64,000 bases of DNA from Echria macrotheca (lineage: Eukaryota > Ascomycota > Sordariomycetes > Sordariales > Schizotheciaceae): NCBI GenBank assembly GCA_030411725.1, contig MU839850.1, positions 124,001-188,000 of the forward strand, written 5' to 3'. Shown in pieces: positions 1 to 11,900 of this stretch. Both the position numbers and the translations under genes were made by a program. The notes beneath the pieces are model-generated. The model did no database searches and had not been told where the DNA came from. It saw only the letters and a program-made list of their open reading frames with translations. Within the stretch, counting starts at the first letter, position 1; each line of letters begins with the position of its first letter.

Positions 1-2884
1 GTGGGTCTGTCAAGACTGACCAAGGCGCCGTCGCCGGGTCGCGTGAGCACCGCGACACCCGTGTTCTGCCACATGTAGCCATACATGGCCGGATCTTCGA
101 GCGGCACACGGTCGACAGCCACCAGTCTTGGGGCGCCGGCCGCATTGGCCCCAGCCCCATGGGGGCTTTCCCGATTCGCGTCCGACAGCTGGAAGTTGGG
201 GTCCTGCCGCGACACGCTCTCGGCCCATAGGATGAGCATGGCGCGATACATGGCGACCGACCACCAGGCTGGGCGCTTATCCTTGGGCATCAGCCGCAGC
301 AGGCGCGACACCTGACCGCAGTGGTAGATGGCCTGCTCGCGCTCAAAGATGCACCGGTTGTGACGCAGAGAGAGATCCAAGTAGCACCCGTCGAAGCCCT
401 CGCGCCGTGCTAAGCGCTCCACCTGGGTGAAGTTGGTCACGCTGTTGAGCGAGATCAAGTGATAGAGCACCAAGTTGCATCGTGTCACGGCACAGTCGGG
501 ATGCGCCGAGAGGTATTGAAACGTAAGCTTATACCACTTAGTCAGGAGGGCATCCACCTCGACAAGTTGCTGCAGCGTCGAGTTCTTGGTGGCCGACCCC
601 GACGACCGCCGCGAATCATGGAAACACGACAGCAGATTGCGCAGTTGGCTGACCATCGACTGCAGCGGGTGGAGGAGCAGCCGCATCTGCTGAGGCGTGA
701 GCATGCCTTCGCGCCGGCTCGGACCCTCGTAGAGGAAGTCCTGGAACAGGTCGAACAGCGACGGCGTGAGCGACGGCGTGTTGAGCAGCTGCGGGTTGAG
801 GTCGGTGCACCCATAGACCGACTGCACCGCCGCGACCCACCGCTCGGCGTTGCGCGCCGTCCAGAGCATCTCAGACCCGGGCAGCGGGCACTGCAGGTCC
901 GTGATGGCGAACACAGGCGCCTTGTCGTGGAACAGGCTTAGCTCCAGGTCCAGCATGACCCAGTTGTACACCAGCCTGTTCTGGCTCTCGCGGTGCTGCC
1001 AGGCGTGCCACTGCAGCTCGGCGTCGGCCGACGCGTTGAACGTCGGGATCATGGTCGACTGGGGCTCTAGCATGCCGGCGTTCTGGAGCATCTCCATGTA
1101 GTGGCCGCGCTGGCCCATGGTGATGTCCATGAGCCACTTGTCACCGCTCCAGGCGCCCAATACCGTGAAGAGCAGGGCACACCGGATGACCGTGGGGTCG
1201 ACCGACAGCTCGATGTCCCTCTCGATCATGTCGGTGAGCGAGATCCGGCACATCTCCGTCAGGCCAGCCGAGAGGTAGCGGGCCTCAGCGATGGGCATGG
1301 CGGCGGCGCCCTGGGCGATCATGAGGAGCAGAAGCAGGGCTGAGGCCTGGTTGTCCAGCATCTCATTTGGATCGATCTGGCCGGCAGCGACCAGCGGGTA
1401 GTAGACCGAGATGGTGCGCACATAGCTGCGGAGAAGGTGCTCGAGAATGTGCGACGGCGGCAGCACGAGCATGTTGAAATCGCCCGGCAGGGCGTATCCG
1501 GCCTTGGGATAGCCGTTGTTGCTGCCCAGATGGACATCCAGCGCCTTGCGCAGGAAGTTCTGCGTCATGACGAGCAGCTTGTCACGTGTGCGTGAGGTAA
1601 GCGGCACCACCGACGCAAGACCCGAGTCGTCCCAATCAGCCGACGCCATGTACCTCTCGAGCGAATCCCACGTCCCCTCCAGCTTCGACTTCTTCTCCAG
1701 ACATTCCAGGTGGAGAATCGCCGTGCGTGGGCATGACCCGGTAGCCAGCGGCTTATTGCACCGTGCCAGATTCCACGCTCCCTCGGCCTCCATCATCACC
1801 TGGAACTCGGGGATGGCGCTGTCGGTCCCCACCATGCCCGCCACATCGTTGGTCTTGTTGCCAATGTCGAAGTCGCTCTGCGACATGACGCTGGTGCCGC
1901 GCGTGTGCATCGAGCCCCGCGTCGACGCCCTTGTCATGGCTTCCGACTCGGCTGAGATGGGCGTGTCGCTGAAATCGCCAAACCCTGGCTCAAGAGGCAA
2001 CGATGTACCGTATAGGTCGAAGTTGACCCCGTAGTCGTTCTGCCACATGGTGGCATCCGTGTACGTCAGGTCCGTGTTCATGTATTCCGACATTTGCGCG
2101 AACTCGTCCATCCTGTCCCCGTGCGGGAGCGGCGATGCAAAGGCTGCCGGGCTCAGGTGCGAATGCTCCGATCCCTCCTTCTTTGCTGATCTGTTCATCT
2201 GGTTGTCTACCGTGATGACCGCCTCCATGTTCGGCGGAGACCTGGAAGCCTCGGCCTTGGCCACAAGGCCCGGGTTAGTCTCCACGAACGAGGGATTGAC
2301 CGTCTGCGGTATCGGCGGCAGTGGCAGCTGGGATGGCGACTGCGCGAAGGGCTGGAGTGGTACCGGCTGAGTTGTTGCTGCCGTTGCGGTTGCTAGACGC
2401 GCTGCGGCGTTCTTAGAAGACCGGCGAGCATACCTCGCGGCGCACGGCAAGTTCTTCTCCGAGCACCTCCCGCACGGCACCCGTTTATCGCATCCCGTCT
2501 TCGCGCTCGCGCAGTTCTGACAGGCGATAGGTGTTCGCCCGGCCACCGTGGGCATCCCGCCAGGCAGTGGATTCATATGGTCCCGGGGCTCGTGGTACGT
2601 CGAGTAGTGCCTTTGAAGAAGGTCCCTGTGGCGAGGAGAAGCCGAGTCGTGTTAGCCATAACGACATCCATGTCAACACAGATCCTCACGGCTACTTGCC
2701 TTCTAGCGAAGCCCAGATGGCAGCTGTCACAGAGGTATGGCTTGACGTTTGTGTCTGGGAGAGCTTGTCAGTCCTCGGCCGCCACTGTACGCGTCTCGAA
2801 GGGGGACTTACGACTCGGCAGGTGCCTCTCGAGATGTTCCTTACGGGTGAAGGACTTCCCGCAGTACGCACAGTAGCACACCAT
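1..2884 (-). CDS. C2H2 + Zn2Cys6 dual zinc-finger transcription factor (3' end cut by window edge)
   Basis: Putative nuclear sequence-specific transcription factor. Exons (minus strand) 2884-2812, 2754-2700 and 2625-1 give about 917 residues before the window ends. Finger 1 uses C5, C8, H21, H25; a TNVKPY linker follows; finger 2 uses C33, C36, H49, H54. A Zn2Cys6 cluster follows at C78, C81, C88, C94, C97, C104 with exact C-x2-C-x6-C-x5-C-x2-C-x6-C spacing. The long Cys-poor remainder resembles the fungal_trans middle homology region; that part is inference. The ATG at 2884 is the first in frame; an upstream in-frame TAG lies four codons earlier. Intron 1 (2755-2811) is GT-AG and splits the codon of H25. 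Intron 2 (2626-2699) is GC-AG and splits R43. No stop occurs in exon 3. The target genes and ortholog name cannot be told from sequence. Confidence 0.88.
2626..2699 (-). other. GC-AG intron inside the second C2H2 finger
   Basis: The 74 bp intron starts GCAAGT and ends CACAG on the minus strand. Joining AGA-AG to G-GAC restores the second finger with C-x2-C-x12-H-x4-H spacing. No GT donor nearby keeps that frame. GC-AG introns are a known minority class in fungi. Confidence 0.8.
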
Positions 2885-2965
2885 CTCTTGCTACTCTGAC
2901 TTGTTCGACTCGGAAAGGGGGAGCTAGCGAGTGGCGGGGCGGTGGTAGCGGTGCCCGAAGCTTCG

Positions 2966-2984
2966 GCTGCTGCTGCTGCTGCTG
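2966..2984. repeat. CTG trinucleotide run in the 5' flank of the zinc-finger gene
   Basis: Six CTG units lie about 80 bp upstream of the ATG at 2884. On the minus strand they read as GCA codons in an open frame that has only GTG, not ATG, as a possible start, so I treat the run as 5' leader or promoter. Confidence 0.7.
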
Positions 2985-5900
2985 TAGACGCAGGCACGGT
3001 GCCGTGTTAGTCGAGATAGTTGTTCGACGTCGAGGTTGATGCTCTGTGGACCGGGGTCAAAGAGGAATCCGGGGGACCAGAGCGGCGGGGGGGGGAGGTG
3101 GGTAGAAGAAGGCGCGGCAGTAGTTTGCAGATGCACGACAAGGGCAATGGTCGACCCGAGGGTCAGGAGCGATCGACGAGAATGGAGAGGATTAAAAATT
3201 AAAGTGTGTGCAGGAAACATGGACAGTGCAACGAGCGAGCGAGAGGAAGACAGATTCTTCCGAGTCCTGGGTTAGCATGTATGTAGCTGGGTAGATAGCT
3301 TGCAGTGTTTTGGGCAGGAGAAGGCAGGCCGGGCCTTTTCAATATCGGGATTATTGATAAGACCTAAAGCCCATAGCTTCACCCACACGGCGCCAGTGTG
3401 GGTTCGCTGCTGCTTTTTCTCGCGCTTGCTCACCGTCCCAAGGCCCGAGGCGGTGCTGGCGCAGACTGAGCTCAGCAAAGTCACTCGACCGAAGGCCACG
3501 CTCGAGCATGGGTGTCGTGGGCGAGCGAACAGACAGGGACCGGGGTAGGCACCGGTACCTGGGTACCTCCTGCAAGGTGAGACATGGAGAAAAGCAAAAA
3601 GAGAGCTTTCCCGACCTGGTTGTTGTTGACACTGTTCAGCCGCCGTCTAAAAAAAAGGAACCAGGGTCGAGGTACCGCCCGTTTCCCCTCCACCGCCCTC
3701 GCAGGCCTACGCCATAGCCATTGAGGTTCATCGCCCGTTTGGTGCCCACCCCACCACTCCATCGACTTTTGGCGTGTGTCTGCTCAACACGCCCGCCAGC
3801 TTGTGATTCTGCTGTCGATACGACTAGGTAGCTAATTTTCGACGAGGCCATCTCGAGCAGCCTCCCGTGCTGGCACATCATCTCCCTAGGCGCGAGCTGG
3901 CTCGGCAACGGCACGCACGCAGATTCCTCCCTCGGCTGGGTAGCTTAGATAAGGAATGGGCCTCTCCTGTCCGTGATTTCTTGATGCCTTCTCGTGCCTC
4001 TTCCGGCCCGCCCACCAGCACACCAGCATCTTGATAAAGTGATGGCCATGTGGCAGCAAATGGGAGCCGGCCACCAGGCAGGGGCCGGGGCCAAGCACGG
4101 GTTACTGGACGAACCGTAGCAGACGGCATGAGACAAGAGACCTGCCATGCTGGCAGTACAGCAGCAGCCCGGCGGCGATCTTCCTCTGCCCAGGACATGT
4201 CAGTCCCGGAAGAAGCACCCCTCCGTTTTCGAGACCCAGCGACCAGCAACACGGCTGCAAAGTAGCAACATGTCTATATTGGCCCTGCTTGAACGGCCGA
4301 TTGACGCATTTGCATCGATACGATCCTGTGTGCCCGTGGTGCCAAGCACTGCTAATAACGAGGCCCAAGGGGGAGGGAACAACGTGCCGAGACCACCTCA
4401 GGCAGCAGAACAATGAGCCAGACGGGAAGAGAAGCGGCTGGCCCAGGGATTCAACACAGTGACAAACCGCTGTGTGTGGGGTTGGTGGTAGGGGAGACAG
4501 AACTCAACCCATGGCCTTGGCCTCGCCTGATGTGTGAGCGGCGACGCTGTGACGCCCCTGTCTTGGTTGGCCGGCAGCCCAGCGAAGCAGCTGCCTGTCG
4601 ACCGACCGACTGGACGACAAACGAGGGACTCCGCTTATACGGGAAACGTGGTAATCGGCGGGAGCTTCCTGATCGTCTCGGCTCTGTATCGAGTCCCCGG
4701 GGCCAGTGTCGCAACAGAATCCAGTTCTGGTCGCATCGTCAAGTCACGGCACCGACAAGGCGGTCTACGGCTTCCCAGACATCGCAACAGAAGCGATAAC
4801 CGGAACGGTGGAAAGGCAATTGGGCCCAGCCCAAAAAGGATCTACAAGCAAAAACTATTGACGCTGATTTGCTTCGGCAGCTGTGGGATGCACCTTGGCT
4901 GCAAAAAGCAAAAAAGGTGGAGGGGTGGGCAGTCAGGAACGAACGGCGGGAGCTTTTTCGCCCTTTGGGCTGGACCATCACAGCAAGGAATGCGACTGAT
5001 AGGGTTTTTGCGTGAGGGTTGCCAATTTGCCAGCCAGTCTGTCGCTGGTGCGCCCGGTGCCGTCGAGAGCAAAAAAGAGTCGAATGAAATGGGGGAACTA
5101 AGCATGCAAGGTTCGGTGTTGTATCAGAGAAAAAGGTTGTAGATCAACCCAGATGATCGGCTTTGCTACGGTCACGCCCCCCTCTCGGTGCCTGCAAGAC
5201 CTGCAGAACGGGCATGGCCGCGGCAGCTGCCACACCCCCTCCCTGACCAGGACCCCTGCCACCCACCCTTTTTTCCCGCTGCCGTCATTCATGAGCTAAC
5301 CCTCCGTTCAAACATAATTTCATAAAATGTGCATTCAGTTATGCCCGACTGGGAAATCGTCATCACCCGCGCCGCCCGCGACGCCTCGGGCCCGGCCCCG
5401 CAAGGGGAGCGGAATGGAACTTGGTAGCCGTGGCACTTTGAAAAGAGGTGCAAGAAGCGGCCCTCTTGTCCGATAATCTGAGCTGCTCGCGTCTTCTGTG
5501 CCGTGCGCCGAGAAAAGAGACGATGCGAGCATTCCAGACGACGGGCGAAGCGAGTTCGCGCAGAGCGATGCAAAGTGCACAATGAGGGGTTCCTTGCAGT
5601 TGAGAGAGCTGTCTGGCAAGCTTCGCTGCGCGGAGGGGCTGAATCTGAGGGCTGGAGGCGCAACGCACACCACTCAACACCACAGCGGTGGGGAGGCGGA
5701 GGTGGCTCGCCCACGAGCATCCCTCCAGGATTTCGTGCCATCGATTGGTCGGGCTGTTTGGGCTGTCGGTTCCTGCGCCGAACCCTCACAGCGACGTTTG
5801 ATGACTCGTCTGGCCTGCGACCGAATTGGTGCAGGAGGAGCGGCAAATTCCACAGCGCTCACCTCCCACGAGCGTGGCCATGACAACCGAAAAAAGCGCG

Positions 5901-8900
5901 ATTGCAATTTACAAGAAACGCGCAAGCGATGCTGTCCTCGCCGATGCCGTCAGCAGCGAATTCCTTTTGCTCGACCAGTTCAAACGATGAATACGCGATG
6001 CTCGCACTTGGAATGGATGGCTTGTGTCGATGTGGAGACCGCACTTCACTTGCCAAAAACTTCCGACCCCAGCTGTTTTTGGCTCTTTGACCTCTTTGAC
6101 CGGCCTGGAGACCTGGCAGCCGGTAACTCCCCATAAGGCAGTTCCAAGACGATAGTTGGGTTACCAGCGAGGCTGCAGGGTCTTGGAGCCTTGGGAAGAG
6201 GCTCGGGCTCTTGTCATCGACTGACGTGCTGACCAACTCATTCTCCACTGATCTTCCCAATCCTCCGCAACTTAGCTCTAGATGTGTCCCCGAAGCCAAA
6301 CACGAAAGCGAGAGTGGGCTGTTGACGAGATCATGACCGCAGAGCCTTCACGGACGGATGGCGTGGCCCATCCATCGAGATCTTGTTTCCAAGTGAAACC
6401 GGGACGCCAGTGCCTTGCATCCAAGGGCATCCAAGTTTCGTGGTGCGGGGAGCATAGCCTAAACCTAATCCCAAAATATGTCGAGGAATGAGGCCACGAC
6501 ATTTGTGGGGATGGCCCTGTCACGGAGAATATGTCCAGCAATCTGCTGATGCTTGTTGACCCTCGTGAGCCTAAAACCTGAATGTCCTCTTTCTTCACCT
6601 CAGCGTACAGACCGTACCTTGCGCTGCCAGAAATACAATTCAACGCTGCAGCGGGTCTAGACACCGGTATATGGACCCCGCCGTTCTCTCGCATGTAAAT
6701 CGGCGCGTGGCCGTGGCGTGCCACTTTCGAGCACAGGCCTGACCCAGCGGCACTATCAACGACAGACGGTTCATCCGGGTATACCGTAGTTACGTGTATA
6801 GCTGGTCCGTTCTCTTTCGTGATCTCACTTAGCCTCGGCAACCCGGCACCCAGGCTTCTCTGATGAGCGCGGACGACAGTCCCAGGTCATTGAGAATTGC
6901 AGAGGCGGAAAGTCTTAGTCGGGAAGTTTGGGTTAGGAATAACAAGGGACGGGCAGCGATGACGGCATCGTCTACGTTGCCGTCTCACGCCCGCTTAAGC
7001 CTTCGTCTCCGTTGGCGCGGGAATATCGCCGAATCAGAGGCCACTGGCTTCAATCATGCGTATATTGCTATAGCACCAAAAATAAGCTCAGTCATCGCCG
7101 TACCTGTATCTCCCGAATGCCGGTGCGGCTGGTAACGCAGACAAGAGCCTTGATAGCCTGATTAGCCTTGGATATGCCCCCCCTCAAGAAAACCGAGATT
7201 GTGGTGTGGTCGTGGGCCCAAAGTCACAATTGCCGGCGCAACTCGTAATGCTTGGTGTGTGTGTGCGTGTGTGTCGACGAATCTTGTCTTATCCAGTCCC
7301 GACTCGGAGAGTCACCACCCGCGAGAATGAAGATGCAAACAGTGTGGAAAGCCGAGCAAGTGGTTGGGTTGTTGAAGGGGAGGGTGCGGCATCGCAGCCT
7401 TAGCTAGACATCTAAGCCCCGCGCCACGGCATAGACGGCCGAGCCAATTAGGATGCGGAATGAGGTCTAGATATTTCCGGATAGGGACGCAACAATGGCC
7501 AGCACCGAATGGTCTGCCCGCTCGCCGGCTCGGGTGCCACAAGGCAACACCAGATAAGATGTGTTCGTCTGCGACGACCGACATCGACGAGCTGGCCGAT
7601 GCACCTGGCTCGCTGTTGCACGATTGAGCTGAGCAAGTCGGGCAGACAATCATGCCGTCCCAGGTGGGGATCTACGATGCCGCTCTTCTGCCTCTCAAAT
7701 GCTGTCTCTTGTCCTTCTGGTCACCGAACCAGTGGAGAAGATGCGACTTGTCAGCGCGCCAAGAAACGCGAATGTGCGATCCCTCAAACCAAAATGGCCC
7801 CGCCAGGGTCCGCACCGGTGGCCGAAGGTGGGGCCGGGGCTTGTCGTGCTGATCGGCAAAATGGCCGGTAAGGTGCTGACGCTGCGCGGGCGGAGCGGGA
7901 GGAAGAGTCGTGGCGGTCTCTCGGCCGGGTTTGATGTGTGTGGGCCGAAACCGTAAGCAGAAATTCCTTTGCATCATGATTCGGCAACTGCTCTCTTCTC
8001 GACGGAGCGAGCTCTGGTCAGCATCTAAACCGGGCTGCCAATCAGCACCGTCCGTCCTCGGAATCGACGCCGACCGCTGTCATTATTCGTCATCGGTACC
8101 CGATAGGCTGGCCGACCGAAGGAAAGCTGTTTCCGCCGAACCGGAGACCGCACGCTTGTATCGCACAATACCCGGGTTCCAACGCATGCGTTTGTAGTCT
8201 GTACGTTGAGCGCATCGGGAAGCGGTTGCAGGGTCAATGAACGCGCCATCGTTGCGTCCCCATTCTAGCTTCGGTGGCTTCATCTCGTCCCCAGCCCCGC
8301 GGCCGGGGTTTGGCCTCTTTGGATTGAGACATCTGATTCCAGATGTCCCGAGGTGGCTCCCTAGCCGCATCATCCCGCATTCACGATGCGGCTCCGAGAT
8401 GTCGGGTGTGGCTTTTCGCTTGTCGGGTTTATTGCGAAGCCGCAACCTCAAGCAACCAACTACCGCCCGGCAATGCAGCATGCCTCTCGCATTCGGTCAT
8501 GTGCGACGATAATGGTAAGCTGTGTAACAAAGTCAAGAGAACAGCGATAACCAGCTGCCCGCGCGGTCGGCCATGTATACCTGTTTACGAGCTGTTGGTA
8601 AACATGTGGGGAGAGCTGTGGCTTTTCGTACTCGGCCTAATCCTTTACGCTTGGCGCCGTGGCCGTTGGTGACACTGCCGGGTCGACATCTGCGGCTCAA
8701 CAGCTATTCGAGCTAGCGAAGGATGAGGCTTCTGAAACACTCTGGAATCTGACAAATTGGAGCCAGTCAGGCGCGATTTTTGGTTTAGAGGACGCAGTCC
8801 ACTGCAAACCTTCAGCGTGCGTCTCTGGGCTTGGGAGGTGGGGCTCAATGCCCCGCGCCTGCCTCTCGCCTTCTTTTTCGGGCCAACGTCTCCAGGCAGA

Positions 8901-11900
8901 AGGAACGTCCAGGTGTATCGCCAGTGGCAAGGAAGTCTCTTCTGCTGTTTGATGATTCCAACGGAAATCCAGAATCCTGCGGATTTCGAAGAATGAATCC
9001 TTGGCCGCTACGGAATAGAGTTGGTTTAAGGTAAGCGCCGGTAAGCGAATAGCCTTATGGGGAATAAGCGCGACCATCGGGCAAGTTGGTGAGTGGACCA
9101 GGGTAAGTTAGTCTCTTGCCAAGTTTACTGCTGCGATGTGCCCTGTTCAGAAGTGGAACTGCCTCACATAAGGGTTGCAGTGCCTTCAGCTTGCCGGTTC
9201 GCCAAGCACCTTGAGGAAGCGGTGCATCGCAACTTCTGTCGGTGTAACAGAATGGGCGTCGACGCACTCGATTCTTCTCTCCCTTTTCGAGAAGAGACGT
9301 CGAAATGTCCTTGAGCGCTGGGGCAACACGACCGCGCCTTCTTGTGGCTCGTTCCCTTCCCCTCTCCGATGAGGCGCACCCCCCTTTTCCCTGCTGAAGA
9401 TTGCACTTCCGATTTCGAACTGGCCATGCAAGACAATGGTTGCAGCAGTCAACGCCAGGCGGTAATCTCAGATTTGGCCACCTCCTTCACCCTGCTTTGG
9501 GCAGGCTTCTTCGTTGTTATCCTCACCCCTTCCAGGAAAAAAAGGAGAGCGACACGGCCCCAGTATTCGGCCACTGCGGATTACGGTATTCTGTATCTCG
9601 AATCCTTGCTGAAGTCCTGGCCAATCCAGAGCAGACAGCGACAAGACGGTTTTGAGCAAATCAGAAGCGACTTTGCACACTCCAGCCTCTCATCGCCGCA
9701 CCCCAGACGGGAGATAACATTACGACATGCGACCACGACGCACGAGGTGTGTAATTTTAGAAAACGGCTTGTTTGTTGCATCATTCGAGTCGCTGCTAAT
9801 TGGACAGGAGCTCACAGTTAACCCCGCGCTCTGGAGGCTCAGCTCAAAGAGCTTCTCGATTCCATTCGCCATGGACACTTCGAGAGCGGTAGTTACAAGC
9901 CTTGGACAATTGGGCCGTCGAACATTGGGTATTGTTCGGCAGAGGTGATGATTGTACACCATTGTGGTGCGACCAGCGGTCCCGGAAAAAAGGCCCTGAC
10001 TCGGGGAGAAATCAAGACATGACGTCCCGAAACTTGCAGCCAGTCACACCGCCGGATCAGAGACATGGACAACTCACCGGGCATGGGCTGTGGCTTCCAG
10101 ACCGTACTGGCTGACATGGCGAGTCATTGCTCTCACGAGAGTACCGATGTCGACACACTGAGCACTGGCAAGAGCTTCGGCCTGGTCTGGCGACCTCACA
10201 AGCAAGCCAAGAAGCAAGAGCGGCTGGGTCGGGCTGTTCTCCGAAAACATGTTGGCTGTTCCCACCACAGCCACCGCACAGCTTTCAAGGTGAGCTGTCG
10301 GTGTGTGATTGATCCGGGGCTGACACCAATGCGGGGTTTTACAACCCCCGAATGCGAGATATCTCCCTAACGGGGTTTCTCATGCCAAATGCACGGGTCG
10401 GCAAGGCAAGGCGTGGCCAGTGTCATCACCGAAAGGGACAGATGCGTCAAGTAATGATCGTCCAATAATTCCCCAACCCGGTAAGGCAGGGCCCACGGTT
10501 CTCCTGATCCTCAGCCATCTGCCAAGAATCAACCAAGAGAGTTGTCGTTGTCAATGACAGGCAGTGGAAACGTGAACGTCGCAGCGAGTCGCTCACTGCA
10601 ACACAATTCATGATCCATACGGGACGAGACCGGGGACAGGCGAATGGTCAATGAGGTACTCACAGCAAGGATGAATCACATCCCTTGCACGGATAGGCCA
10701 GCGAGAGCTCGTATCGCGAATGGGTGGTCGGCGACCACGGTCGAGAGGGCCGGTAGCAAAGCAAATTGGAAGGCCATCTTCTCCGAATCGGGTGCAACGA
10801 AATCGCGGATCGTCAAATTGGCGTCGGCGCCCGAATCGATAATCGTCGACACTCAACAGCTGGCGGTCTTCGAGTGGCCAGCAAGACCGAAGCGGGCGCA
10901 ATGGTGGATCGCAAGGCGGAGAAGACCAGGCTGGGAATCGGCGCGGGCTTCTGGGGCGTGCCGGGGGCTTCCGCTTTGGTTTCGTTTCGCAGGATCCGCT
11001 GAGTTCGCTGAGTGCACTTCTCGGGGTGTTTGAACCGGTCAGCAATGGCTGAATCAGCCCATTGGCGGTCGAGTTGCTTCAACAGTGTGGGCGGGTCGGT
11101 AGGTTCGGTCGAAGAAGCCAAGCAGGTCAGAACCTAACTAATTCGCAGGTCGGCTGTGCGTATTGGTCTTAGCTGATGCCCCGGATTGGTTGCGACGTAT
11201 TCATCGAGCATCCGCGTCCAACCTCGAGGTGGTTCCCCCTCTTTCTCGATGTTTACACGACTTGCAACCGCAAAACCTCAAATGTGTGGATTTGGAGCGA
11301 GGAAGGGAGTCTTTATGTGGGGAGGGTCTTTAATTGTCCAGCCATGCTCTGGCAGTGCTGGCTTCTCGGCCTGGCGAAGGGCCGTGGGCCGCTGGCCACC
11401 ACGGACGGACCTCAACGGACTTTACAGGCGACGGACCCCCAAAGGGCGACTGCGCCGTGCTGCAGCGGACAGAACTCCCCCGAGGTAGCAGCCCGTGTCC
11501 GGTGATTCGCCATCCCTGGAGGACAGTGCCATCAGAACCACAGTTGACTGGCTCACAACTGCTCATCCTCGGGTGCCAAAGCTCACGTCCTACCCGACTG
11601 CTGTCGCAAAGTTACCCGAGACCACTCCTGACAGCCGTCTGCCATCTGTCAGACCTGCATCAGAAGGCAGAGTCTCAGTTCCAGGAGCCTGATCAACACA
11701 ATCGACGTCACATGAGGCAATCTCAGACTCATGTCTACGATCAAGCCGGGGCCGGGCCTCGGAAGAGCTCGGGCATGTGAAGCAGCTCTCAGCCGTCTGG
11801 CTGTTCGTTGCTCAACCAGGAATCTCCGGTGCTGGCAACACCTCGGAGAGTCGGGCATCTACCACAGAACAAAGCGCGGCATGGCAATGGCATAGAAAGC

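Noticed and set aside
2692..2997. Alanine-rich upstream open frame joined to the zinc-finger exon in another frame
   Set aside because: It has only a GTG start and an in-frame TAA just upstream; no splice pair connects it to the finger frame.
4534..5142. Plus-strand open frame of 202 codons
   Set aside because: Composition is irregular, no family resemblance, and no flanking splice pattern suggests a gene.
6278..6841. Minus-strand open frame of 187 codons in the 16 kb gap
   Set aside because: It starts with TTG, has no recognisable domain, and its third codon positions lack the GC bias of real genes here.
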